25,718 nucleotides of DNA from Candidatus Nomurabacteria bacterium (GCA_943359425.1 CALRHN010000002.1:1-25718); one strand, 5' to 3'; shown: positions 6,399-12,405, counted from the first letter of the stretch. The notes: generated from the letters alone by a model not told the origin. Numbers and translations: made by a program.

Positions 6399-7460
6399 GT
6401 GCCTAAGATTTTAGATAAAAAAGACGAAAATGAAGCTGACGAACGGCGGCTCTTTTATGTTGCGCTGACACGAGCACGGGAGAGTATTACCATTACAACA
6501 GCTGACCGAGACGATACGGAACGCGAGCGAGCACCGTCACGATTTGTTGCAGAAATAGATTCCAAGCTTCTCTTCAAGCCCGATGTCTCGGGTGTCGATG
6601 CGGAATATGAAAAACTCGCGCCGAAACTTTTCAGCGAGATCAAGCCGACGACGAATATTCTTGGCGAAGAGATTGATCAGAAATTCATCGCCGAACTTTT
6701 TGACGAAGAAGGCCTCTCAGCGACCGCGCTCAATAACTATCTTGACTGTCCGTGGAAATATTTCTATCGCAATCTCCTGCGTCTGCCGGAAGCGCGCGAA
6801 GCGCATCTTTTCTTCGGCTCGGCTATGCACAAGGCCATCGAGCGCTATGTGCTCCGCCGGAAAGAGGAAGATATTACTGACGCATACTTATTGACGGCAT
6901 TCGAAGAAGCGCTCTTTCGCCAGCCCTTGCCGAAGCGCGAGACGGAAGAATTCTTGAAACGCGGCACGGAAGCGCTCACGGGTTGGCTCGCCGAGAACAA
7001 GGAGCGCATCGCCGATGATGCACTTCCTGAATTTAATATAAAAAAGTTAGAACTTGCACAGGGCATTCTCATCTCTGGCAAGCTTGACCGCGTGGATGGC
7101 GGCACGACGGGGAAAGTTCATGTCGTGGACTATAAAACCGGCACGCCGAAATCTCGCAATCACATCTTAGGTCAGACGAAAGATTCTAATGGTGACTATT
7201 ATCGCCAGCTTATTTTTTACAAGCTCTTACTTTCTTTACATAACGGCACGATGCAGATGGCTTCTGGAGAAATCAATTTCTTGGAGCCCAACGACTCGGG
7301 TAAGTACAAGAGGGAAGAGTTTGTCATCGCAGACGAAGAAGTAGCCGAACTCAAAAAAACGATTCTCCGCGTTGCCGATGAGATACGTTCGTTCGCATTC
7401 GCGGACAAAGGCTGCGGCAAGGACGACTGCGACTATTGCCGCATGCATAAAACTCTTTAG
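6399..7460 (+). CDS. Helicase motif VI plus Fe-S PD-(D/E)XK nuclease (C-terminal part of split helicase)
   Basis: A 353-residue protein that is the detached C-terminal part of the UvrD/AddA-like enzyme. Residues 14-30 hold motif VI (D-E-R-R-L-F-Y-V-A-L-T-R-A-R), which supplies the arginine finger. From about residue 106 comes an AddB/Cas4-like PD-(D/E)XK nuclease with His144 (S-A-M-H-K-A-I-E), Asp230 (K-L-D-R-V-D), Asp244-Tyr-Lys246 and the Gln270 Y-R-Q motif. Cys117 with Cys339, Cys344 and Cys347 makes the four-cysteine set that ligates a 4Fe-4S cluster in this family. All catalytic residues are intact, which argues against decay. The role in known relatives is resection of DNA ends. The GTG start is chosen because a promoter lies exactly 6 bases upstream and stop codons precede it. 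Its last four codons and stop lie in the left hairpin of the transposase element. Confidence 0.85.
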   Translation: MPKILDKKDENEADERRLFYVALTRARESITITTADRDDTERERAPSRFVAEIDSKLLFKPDVSGVDAEYEKLAPKLFSEIKPTTNILGEEIDQKFIAELFDEEGLSATALNNYLDCPWKYFYRNLLRLPEAREAHLFFGSAMHKAIERYVLRRKEEDITDAYLLTAFEEALFRQPLPKRETEEFLKRGTEALTGWLAENKERIADDALPEFNIKKLELAQGILISGKLDRVDGGTTGKVHVVDYKTGTPKSRNHILGQTKDSNGDYYRQLIFYKLLLSLHNGTMQMASGEINFLEPNDSGKYKREEFVIADEEVAELKKTILRVADEIRSFAFADKGCGKDDCDYCRMHKTL

Positions 7461-7483
7461 GTCTTGCCTCAAGAATTTTATGC
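7445..7483. repeat. Left-end long imperfect hairpin of transposase element
   Basis: A 17-base stem (GCATAAAACTCTTTAGG, 7445-7461) pairs with 7467-7483 around the loop TCTTG, with two mismatches. The left arm encodes the last four residues and the stop of the upstream nuclease. The right arm runs into the transposase -10 box, so folding could affect transposase expression. Confidence 0.75.
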
Positions 7484-7489
7484 TATAAT
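7481..7489 (+). promoter_or_regulatory. Extended -10 promoter for transposase (leaderless)
   Basis: TGcTATAAT, a perfect consensus hexamer at 7484-7489, with exactly 6 bases to the ATG at 7496. The upstream TG overlaps the last bases of the left-end hairpin. Confidence 0.7.
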
Positions 7490-7495
7490 CTTCAT

Positions 7496-8173
7496 ATGTC
7501 TCTAAGGAAAATTTCTTTCGTCGTTGAAGAGTTTTACCATCTGTACAATCGCGGCAACAGCAAGCAAAAGATATTTCTTGATGAAAAGGATTACTGGCGT
7601 TTTGTCGATCTGCTCTATGCCGTAAATTCGGCCAGTCGTTTCAATTTTTCTGATTCAATAAAAGGCATTTCAGTTTACGAACGCGAACAAAACCGCCCCT
7701 TGGTCGCGATAGGTGCATACTGTCTAATGCCGAATCATTTTCATATTCTCGTTACTCCGCTTGTCGAAGAGGGCGTCAGCAGATTCATGCAAAAACTTTC
7801 AACGGCATATGTCATGTATTTCAATCAGAAATATCAAAGAACCGGCGGATTGTTTGAAGGCAAGTTCAAGAGCGAACATGCTAACAACGACCGCTATTTG
7901 AAATATATATTCTCATATATACATCTCAATCCGATAAAACTTATCCAAAACGACTGGAAAGAAGAGGGCATAGGGAATAAGAAACTAGCGCACGAGCATC
8001 TTCATGCATATCCGCATTCGAGTTTTTTGGACTATGTACGCCCGAACAACAGGATTCAGTCAAAAATACTGAACACAGATCCCTTTCCGAATTATTTTCC
8101 AAACAACAAGAGATTTATGAAAGAGGTAACGGATTGGATATCCCATGATCCAAAATCTTTAGGCAAGACCTAA
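7496..8173 (+). CDS. REP-associated tyrosine (Y1, HUH) transposase
   Basis: A 225-residue protein of the Y1_Tnp family, which cuts and joins single-stranded DNA at hairpins through a phosphotyrosine bond. It starts with the family's F-Y-H-L-Y-N-R-G-N signature (13-21). The HUH metal site is M-P-N-H-F-H-I-L-V (78-86; His81 and His83). The candidate nucleophile is in the segment A-Y-V-M-Y-F-N-Q-K-Y (104-113; Tyr105 or Tyr108), followed by R-T-G-G-L-F-E-G-K-F. The helix Y-I-H-L-N-P-I-K-L (about 140-150) is also typical. Length is normal and no frameshift is seen, so it looks functional. Such genes are widespread as single-copy, partly domesticated RAYTs that act on REP hairpins, which fits the hairpins at both ends and the third copy inside the helicase gene. 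Confidence 0.9.
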   Translation: MSLRKISFVVEEFYHLYNRGNSKQKIFLDEKDYWRFVDLLYAVNSASRFNFSDSIKGISVYEREQNRPLVAIGAYCLMPNHFHILVTPLVEEGVSRFMQKLSTAYVMYFNQKYQRTGGLFEGKFKSEHANNDRYLKYIFSYIHLNPIKLIQNDWKEEGIGNKKLAHEHLHAYPHSSFLDYVRPNNRIQSKILNTDPFPNYFPNNKRFMKEVTDWISHDPKSLGKT

Positions 8174-8176
8174 AGA
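8156..8176. repeat. Right-end hairpin of transposase element
   Basis: A perfect 8-base stem TCTTTAGG / CCTAAAGA around the loop CAAGA. It contains the transposase stop codon on the plus strand and the last codons and stop of the 39-residue peptide on the minus strand. It has no T-tract, so it is not a standard terminator. Confidence 0.75.
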
Positions 8177-8278
8177 GCCGAAGTTCGGGCCGTTGTCGAG
8201 CCAGCCGAGATAGTAGCCGATGGCGAGAAAGAGCACGAGAAAGACGAGCAAAATGATCTCCGTGCGGCGCTTTTTCAT
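8159..8278 (-). CDS. 39-residue single-span membrane peptide
   Basis: A short minus-strand gene starting M-K-K-R-R-T-E-I-I-L-L-V, with one hydrophobic helix (about residues 8-24) after a strongly basic N-terminus and then Y-Y-L-G-W-L-D-N-G-P-N-F-G. The topology would be N-in with a short outside tail. A very good extended -10 (TGcTATGAT) lies 8 bases before this ATG; an alternative in-frame ATG two codons upstream would lie only 2 bases after the hexamer. The last residues (S-L-G-L-A) and the TAA are encoded by the right-end hairpin of the transposase element, so the original C-terminus may have been replaced when the element arrived. Function unknown. Support is the promoter, composition and membrane-like pattern only. 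Confidence 0.5.
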   Translation of the reverse strand: MKKRRTEIILLVFLVLFLAIGYYLGWLDNGPNFGSLGLA

Positions 8279-8286
8279 ATGCATTC

Positions 8287-8295
8287 ATCATAGCA
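8287..8295 (-). promoter_or_regulatory. Extended -10 promoter for 39-residue peptide
   Basis: On the minus strand TGcTATGAT, 8 bases before the ATG at 8278. It is divergent from, and only about 30 bases away from, the plus-strand promoter at 8324-8332. Confidence 0.55.
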
Positions 8296-8323
8296 TATGC
8301 GCGCTAGACGAGGCCTTCCCGTG

Positions 8324-8332
8324 TGCTACAAT
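8324..8332 (+). promoter_or_regulatory. Extended -10 promoter for pheS operon
   Basis: TGcTACAAT, hexamer 8327-8332. The first gene starts at 8365, giving an AT-rich leader of about 25 bases. It would drive the small unknown gene, pheS and probably the membrane protein at 9372. Confidence 0.65.
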
Positions 8333-8364
8333 GGCTCTATTAGTAGCTTTTATATATAAGCAAT

Positions 8365-8592
8365 ATGGCGCGAGAATACATACAGGATATACATCATCTG
8401 ACTTATGACGAGGGAAGCAACACTCTGAAGGAGTGCATCAAGTATTTGAAATATAAAGCAGACAAAGAGGAAGTTAAAGAGCTTTTTGATACGGCTTATC
8501 GCACCGGATATGCGAGATTTGAATATGGCCAATACCGAGCAAAAATAGTTTATAAGGATAGCAGTTACACGCTCGAAAGGCGGACATCATAA
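8365..8592 (+). CDS. Small protein of unknown function, coupled to pheS
   Basis: I do not recognise this 75-residue protein. It is soluble, rich in Lys, Glu and Tyr, with a helical middle (T-L-K-E-C-I-K-Y-L-K-Y-K-A-D-K-E-E-V-K) and a C-terminal part that alternates like a beta hairpin (A-R-F-E-Y-G-Q-Y-R-A-K-I-V-Y-K, then Y-T-L-E-R-R). It has its own promoter and ends 4 bases before pheS, so the two are likely translated from one mRNA. The coupling suggests, but does not show, a link with phenylalanyl-tRNA synthetase, whose alpha subunit here lacks its usual N-terminal tRNA-binding coiled coil. Confidence 0.7.
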   Translation: MAREYIQDIHHLTYDEGSNTLKECIKYLKYKADKEEVKELFDTAYRTGYARFEYGQYRAKIVYKDSSYTLERRTS

Positions 8593-8596
8593 TCAC

Positions 8597-9367
8597 ATGC
8601 AAGGAACCGAGCCCATTCGTGAAGCTCAGGGTGTACCACATCCGCTTTCAATATTGCAGAACGAAGCCTATCGGGTTTTCACCGATCTGGGCTTTGAAGT
8701 CGCGAGCGGGCCGGAGCTTGAGACTGAATGGTACAACTTTGACGCTTTGAATGTTCCAAAGGATCATCCCGCGCGTGATATGCAAGATACATTTTTTGTA
8801 AAACAAAAAATGTCGCAGAATGACGCAGACGGCACGCAGAAAAACGCAGAAAAAATGGTTCTCCGCACGCATGCGACAAATGTGTCTGCGCGAATGCTTG
8901 AGCGTTTTGCTAAGGAAAATAATCCGCCAGCTGGCGGATCCGCCGCATATATTTCTATCGGCAAAGTGTATCGCAACGAAGCGACGGACGCGACACATGA
9001 AATGCAATTCTATCAGATCGACGGATGCATGATCGGTCCCGACATCACGCTCGCGCACATGAAGGGCGTGCTCACGAAACTGTACAAGACTTTGCTCGGC
9101 GAAGATGCTGAAATCGAATTCCGTCCGAGCTTCTTCCCATTTACCGAACCGTCGGTGGAAGTCCATGCGAAGTTTAAAGGCAAGTGGCTCGAGATGATGG
9201 GCGGGGGAATGCTCCATCCGAATGTCTTGAAGAATGCCGGCCTCGATCCCGAAAAAGTCCAAGGTTTCGCCTTTGGCGGCGGCCTCGACCGTATCGCTAT
9301 GATCAAGTGGAATATTCCCGATGTGCGATTGTTTTATCAGGGAGATTTGCGTCTTAATCAATTTTAA
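8597..9367 (+). CDS. pheS: Phenylalanyl-tRNA synthetase alpha subunit (short form)
   Basis: Catalytic subunit that attaches phenylalanine to tRNA-Phe, acting as an alpha2-beta2 complex with PheT. The 256-residue protein is the class II catalytic core. It begins at H-P-L-S-I-L-Q-N-E-A-Y (motif 1 region) and has the family signature Y-N-F-D-A-L-N-V-P-K-D-H-P-A-R-D-M-Q-D-T-F (about 47-67), motif 2 G-K-V-Y-R-N-E-A-T-D-A-T-H-E-M, the R-P-S-F-F-P-F-T-E-P-S-V-E-V stretch, and motif 3 F-G-G-G-L-D-R-I-A-M near the end. Most bacterial PheS proteins are about 330-350 residues; the N-terminal coiled coil (roughly 85 residues) that contacts tRNA is missing. Upstream sequence belongs to another gene, so this is not a wrong start. 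A palindrome at 8922-8939 adds P-P-A-G-G near residue 111, just before motif 2. Confidence 0.95.
   Translation: MQGTEPIREAQGVPHPLSILQNEAYRVFTDLGFEVASGPELETEWYNFDALNVPKDHPARDMQDTFFVKQKMSQNDADGTQKNAEKMVLRTHATNVSARMLERFAKENNPPAGGSAAYISIGKVYRNEATDATHEMQFYQIDGCMIGPDITLAHMKGVLTKLYKTLLGEDAEIEFRPSFFPFTEPSVEVHAKFKGKWLEMMGGGMLHPNVLKNAGLDPEKVQGFAFGGGLDRIAMIKWNIPDVRLFYQGDLRLNQF
8922..8939. repeat. 18-base perfect palindrome inside pheS
   Basis: ATCCGCCAGCTGGCGGAT is a perfect palindrome in frame, read as N-P-P-A-G-G-S. Compared with the family layout this adds about 4-6 residues just before motif 2. The core matches 291-306 in the M24 peptidase gene. Confidence 0.75.
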
Positions 9368-9371
9368 TTTT

Positions 9372-9707
9372 ATGAATACTGACATCGTAAATGAGGGGAA
9401 AAGTATGCACGTAATGGTCCTCGCGCTCCTGTGGTTCTTAGTGTGGTTCACCCTCTCGAGTGCGATCTCCATCCTTTCACCCCTTTCCCTGAAGGGAGAG
9501 CATTTTGCTTCAGAAACTTTTTTCATCTCACTGGCCGGAGTGGTACTAATCAACTTTGCAACGATAGAGTTACACAAGAACGTTCGCAAACCCCATGCGC
9601 ACAAGACGGTAAGCAAAACGCTGTCTATCGCACTCTGGATGGTATTGGTCTCACTCTCAGTTTTCGCCATATTCGTGCTCGGTCTGGCCTCTCGCGTAAA
9701 TTATTGA
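9372..9707 (+). CDS. Small membrane protein with three predicted helices
   Basis: A 111-residue protein of unknown function. Three hydrophobic segments are visible: about residues 14-34 (M-V-L-A-L-L-W-F-L-V-W-F), 50-67 (F-F-I-S-L-A-G-V-V-L-I-N-F) and 85-105 (L-S-I-A-L-W-M-V-L-V-S-L-S-V-F-A-I-F-V). A basic linker (H-K-N-V-R-K-P-H-A-H-K) lies between the second and third. The ATG at 9372 lies 4 bases after the pheS stop, so it is probably the last gene of the pheS transcript; an internal ATG at 9405 is a possible shorter start. It is followed by the terminator at 9751-9784. No family is recognised. Confidence 0.7.
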   Translation: MNTDIVNEGKSMHVMVLALLWFLVWFTLSSAISILSPLSLKGEHFASETFFISLAGVVLINFATIELHKNVRKPHAHKTVSKTLSIALWMVLVSLSVFAIFVLGLASRVNY

Positions 9708-9750
9708 CCGTCCTATCACCGAAGCAGGGACGGCGTACTGCGCCGGCAAT

Positions 9751-9784
9751 AAAAAAGTCCCGCATACCGGTGCGGGACTTTTTT
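9751..9784. terminator. Bidirectional rho-independent terminator between convergent genes
   Basis: A 14-base perfect stem (A6-GTCCCGCA paired with TGCGGGAC-T6) around a 6-base loop. It ends the pheS transcript on the plus strand and, read backwards, directly abuts the stop of the RNase III-like gene on the minus strand. A second small inverted repeat (CCGTCC...GGACGG) lies at about 9709-9733. Confidence 0.9.
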
Positions 9785-10521
9785 CATTTTTTCTTCTTGT
9801 AAAAATTATCGTGTTCGTCTCCTACATACGGTCTGAAACTCTTTCCGTTGGCGATGAGATAGCCGATTTCAGTCGACGAGATCGATTTGCATATTTTGTG
9901 CATGTTTGCCTTGTCGATGAGACCCTGCGATAAGACACTTTTTTCCGGAGTAATATTTTCCAAATCCGGCGGTCGATTCGCTCGTTCGTTTCCCGTATGT
10001 GGTCTGAAAGAATCATATCCGTCAGTAAAGGTCCGAATGTTTACATCGACATATATCTTTCCTTTGACGATGTTTGTCATCGGCGCATCTTCTCCGTGCA
10101 TCTTCTTTCGCAATTTCTCGACAAGGATTTGTTCCTTCTGTTTCTTGCCCTCGAAAAAAAGATTCATTTTCTCTTCGTCATGGAGCGGGAGGATATCAGC
10201 GATGATATCGTTAAAGATATGTTGCTGTGTTCGGTGAGTTGCCGCGAGTAAAGCTTCCAACATATCAGCTCGACTATGCTCGGAACGTCCTTTCTGCTTG
10301 TCGAGGTTATACTTCTGCATGATGTCGCCAAAGACGGATGAAAGCCGGTGGTTGGATACGGCGTAGGAGATTATCTCTACCCCTTTCCGCCTGAGATCGT
10401 GTTTCTTCGTCAGGTCTTTGACGGCTTTCAAAAGCAATTTGTCACCCCTTTGGGCGAGCTGTCGATTGCTTTGCCGAAAGGCTTGCTTGACCTCGGAGGT
10501 CCTGATTATTTCAATACCCAT
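9784..10521 (-). CDS. Divergent RNase III-like domain protein with unknown C-terminal region
   Basis: A 245-residue soluble protein. Residues 12-95 align by eye with the RNase III catalytic fold: A-F-R-Q-S-N-R-Q-L-A-Q-R-G-D-K-L-L (14-30) against the signature A-L-T-H-x-S-x-x-N-x-R-L-E-F-L-G-D-A-V-L, then V-S-N-H-R-L-S-S-V-F (55-64), then S-R-A-D-M-L-E-A-L-L-A-A (83-94) against L-A-D-x-x-E-A-L-I-G-A. Asp27, Asp86 and Glu89 match three of the four metal-binding acids. The fourth, the signature Glu, is Ala23. There is no recognisable double-stranded-RNA-binding domain. Instead the C-terminal 100 residues contain a duplicated motif, S-F-R-P-H-T-G-N-E-R-A-N (171-182) and S-F-R-P-Y-V-G-D-E-H-D-N (228-239), then a poly-Lys end. 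The fold assignment is an inference from pattern; activity is uncertain given the lost Glu. The gene interrupts the usual pheS-pheT adjacency and has its own strong promoter. Confidence 0.6.
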   Translation of the reverse strand: MGIEIIRTSEVKQAFRQSNRQLAQRGDKLLLKAVKDLTKKHDLRRKGVEIISYAVSNHRLSSVFGDIMQKYNLDKQKGRSEHSRADMLEALLAATHRTQQHIFNDIIADILPLHDEEKMNLFFEGKKQKEQILVEKLRKKMHGEDAPMTNIVKGKIYVDVNIRTFTDGYDSFRPHTGNERANRPPDLENITPEKSVLSQGLIDKANMHKICKSISSTEIGYLIANGKSFRPYVGDEHDNFYKKKK

Positions 10522-10538
10522 TTGAATGTTTTTTATCC

Positions 10539-10567
10539 ACTATACGCTCCCGTTCTTTCACGGTCAA
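10539..10567 (-). promoter_or_regulatory. Sigma-70 promoter for RNase III-like gene
   Basis: On the minus strand TTGACC (10567-10562), 17-base spacer, TATAGT (10544-10539), then 17 bases to the ATG at 10521. It is one of the few promoters here with a recognisable -35 box, and it has a short leader. Confidence 0.75.
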
Positions 10568-10591
10568 TCGCTTAGCCTTTTTGGGCTTTTT

Positions 10592-10600
10592 TGCTATGAT
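10592..10600 (+). promoter_or_regulatory. Extended -10 promoter for pheT
   Basis: TGcTATGAT, hexamer 10595-10600, 8 bases before the pheT ATG: near-leaderless. A weak terminator-like hairpin (AGCC-TTTTTG-GGCT followed by six T) lies at about 10575-10591, immediately upstream. Confidence 0.65.
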
Positions 10601-10608
10601 GCAGGCAT

Positions 10609-12405
10609 ATGAAAGTAAGCTATAACTGGCTCAAGTGGTACGTGCCCGATATGCCGGCTCCAGACAAGCTTGCCGATGTTTTCACGTACCATCTGACGGA
10701 AGTTGAATCAATGGAGAAACTCGCTGATGGCGATACTGTTTTCGATCTCAACATCCTGCCGAATCGTGCCCATGATCTGCTCTCTTTCCACGGTGTGGCA
10801 CGCGAACTCTCCGGCCAGCTCGGTATCAAATTCAACGATCCGACACCGATGTACAAAGTACCCGAATCGAAACCGACCGATTTGAAAATCGAAGCGGATC
10901 CGGCACGGCGATACATGGGGCGAATCATACGCAATGTGAAAGTCGGGCCTCCGCCGGACTGGGTCAAGATGCATTTGGAGTCTATCGGAGAGCGTAGTAT
11001 CAACAATGTCGTCGATGCGACGAATATCACGATGTATGACTGCGGACAGCCGTGTCATGCATTTGACCTCGATAAGCTGAAAGCTGAAAGCGGAAAGGTA
11101 AAAGTCATAATTCGGAATGCGAAAGCGGGAGAAAAAATGACTACCTTGGATACTAAAGAAGTTGAACTGAAAGAAACTGATCTCGTTATTACTGACGGAG
11201 AAAATATTCTCGCCATTGCGGGGGTGAAGGGCAGAAAAATCGCCGAAGTGGATGCGAATACGAAGAATATATTGATCGAAGTCGCGAATTTCGATCCTGT
11301 CGCCGTACGCAAGACATCGCGCCGGCTCGGCATCCTGACCGATTCATCGAAACGATTTGAGAATGATCTCTCACCCGAGTTGTGTTCGTTCGGAATGCTC
11401 GAACTCTCGGCTCTGTTCGTCGAGTACGGATTCACGGATTTTGAAGAGATCGTCGATGTATATCCGAACAAGCAAGCTGAACGGAAAATACATTTCGATG
11501 TGGCACTTGTCACAAAGAAACTCGGTGCAGATATTTCTGCCGATGAGATCGAGAAGATTTTAAAAAATTATGCTTTCACTTATACGCGAGCGAACGAGTC
11601 ATTTGAAATTATTGCGCCGACGTTGCGGCTCGACCTCGTCGTTCCCGAAGATATGGTGGAAGAAATTGGACGCATTGTCGGGTATGACAAAGTTGTGCCG
11701 ACAATTCCCAAGATAGATTTCACGCCTGCGACGAACGAAACTTTTGCGAAGATCTGCGCCGCGCGCGAGAAACTTCTTGCGGACGGATACGGCGAAGTAA
11801 CGACATACGCATTCGCGAAGAAAGGCGATATCGAAGTCGCGCGCGGTGCAAAGGGCAAAGAATTCCTGCGAACGAATCTCTCTGACGGACTAAAAGCGAG
11901 TTATGAGCTGAACAAATTGAATGCGCCGTTTCTCGGAGTCGATGAAATAAAAATTTTTGAGATCGGAACGGTATTCCCTAAAAATTCCGAGGAGATACAT
12001 GTCGCAACGGCTGACAAGAAAGGGGTGACAGAACTTTCACTCGATGACTTCTGCTCAAAAAATTCTTTGAATTTACTTTCAACTTTCAACTTTCAACTTT
12101 CAACTCGGAACAAATCTTTTGTTCCGTGGTCGGCATTTCCATTCATCGCGCGTGACATCGCCGTGTGGGTCCCCGAAGACACCGATCCGCTCGTGCTTGT
12201 GGATATCTTGAAGGAGAAGGGAACAGAACTTCTTGTGCGCGAACCCCGCCTCTTTGATACCTTCACGAAGGATAGCCGCACCTCGTACGCATTTAGCCTT
12301 ATTTTCCAAGCATTTAATCGAACTTTGACGGATGGAGAGGTGCAAATAGTGATGGAAAATATCGCCGGAGAGATCGGCAAGCATCCGGATTGGAATATAC
12401 GGTAG
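10609..12405 (+). CDS. pheT: Phenylalanyl-tRNA synthetase beta subunit (short form without EMAP-like domain)
   Basis: Non-catalytic partner of PheS that carries the editing and tRNA-binding modules. The 598 residues compare with about 790-800 in most bacteria. It starts with M-K-V-S-Y-N-W-L-K-W-Y-V (B1), and goes from T-Y-H-L-T-E-V-E-S-M directly into D-L-N-I-L-P-N-R-A-H-D-L-L-S (47-60). The EMAP/tRNA_bind insertion that normally sits between these is absent. B3/B4 editing-type domain follows (about 100-270, with N-N-V-V-D-A-T-N-I-T and G-Q-P-C-H-A-F-D), then B5 (about 290-360), the B6-B7 class II-like fold (about 365-480) and a complete C-terminal FDX-ACB domain (about 503-598, F-P-F-I-A-R-D-I-A-V-W). 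Two 7-base tandem repeats lie in linkers. The gene has its own promoter and is separated from pheS by about 1.2 kb. Confidence 0.95.
   Translation: MKVSYNWLKWYVPDMPAPDKLADVFTYHLTEVESMEKLADGDTVFDLNILPNRAHDLLSFHGVARELSGQLGIKFNDPTPMYKVPESKPTDLKIEADPARRYMGRIIRNVKVGPPPDWVKMHLESIGERSINNVVDATNITMYDCGQPCHAFDLDKLKAESGKVKVIIRNAKAGEKMTTLDTKEVELKETDLVITDGENILAIAGVKGRKIAEVDANTKNILIEVANFDPVAVRKTSRRLGILTDSSKRFENDLSPELCSFGMLELSALFVEYGFTDFEEIVDVYPNKQAERKIHFDVALVTKKLGADISADEIEKILKNYAFTYTRANESFEIIAPTLRLDLVVPEDMVEEIGRIVGYDKVVPTIPKIDFTPATNETFAKICAAREKLLADGYGEVTTYAFAKKGDIEVARGAKGKEFLRTNLSDGLKASYELNKLNAPFLGVDEIKIFEIGTVFPKNSEEIHVATADKKGVTELSLDDFCSKNSLNLLSTFNFQLSTRNKSFVPWSAFPFIARDIAVWVPEDTDPLVLVDILKEKGTELLVREPRLFDTFTKDSRTSYAFSLIFQAFNRTLTDGEVQIVMENIAGEIGKHPDWNIR
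11074..11097 (+). repeat. 7-base tandem repeat (AAGCTGA) in pheT
   Basis: Three units AAGCTGA, AAGCTGA, AAGCGGA followed by AAG, in frame as K-L-K-A-E-S-G-K in a loop of the B3/B4 region. Confidence 0.7.
12075..12105 (+). repeat. 7-base tandem repeat (ACTTTCA x4.4) in pheT
   Basis: Four perfect ACTTTCA units and a partial fifth, read as S-T-F-N-F-Q-L-S-T in the linker just before the FDX-ACB domain. Confidence 0.9.

Larger units (their letters stand above)
7445..8177 (+). mobile_element. Single-gene Y1 transposase element with inverted hairpin ends (RAYT/REP-like)
   Basis: A Y1 transposase gene (7496-8173) is framed by inverted copies of one 21-base palindrome: 7454-7474 on the left and 8156-8176 on the right, identical in inverse orientation at 20 of 21 positions. 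Bases 7453-7468 and 8162-8177 form a 16-base perfect inverted repeat. The palindromes overlap the stop codons of the nuclease gene on the left, and on the right the transposase stop and the predicted stop of the minus-strand peptide. No target duplication was identified. Hairpin ends recognised as single strands are typical of HUH/Y1 transposition; the inverted-pair layout is like RAYT genes with flanking REPs. Confidence 0.7.

Noticed and set aside
5929..6408. Imperfect similarity between TAGGCCTATTACTAG near the left and the reverse complement of the right end (TAGGCACTAACTAA) as terminal repeats of the helicase insert
   Set aside because: The match needs gaps and the left copy lies about 30 bases inside the point where the helicase frame stops, so it does not define the element's ends.
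10575..10591. Terminator-like hairpin before pheT as a tRNA-Phe attenuator
   Set aside because: It lies upstream of the predicted pheT transcription start and there is no leader peptide or T-box sequence, so control of pheT by it is not supported.
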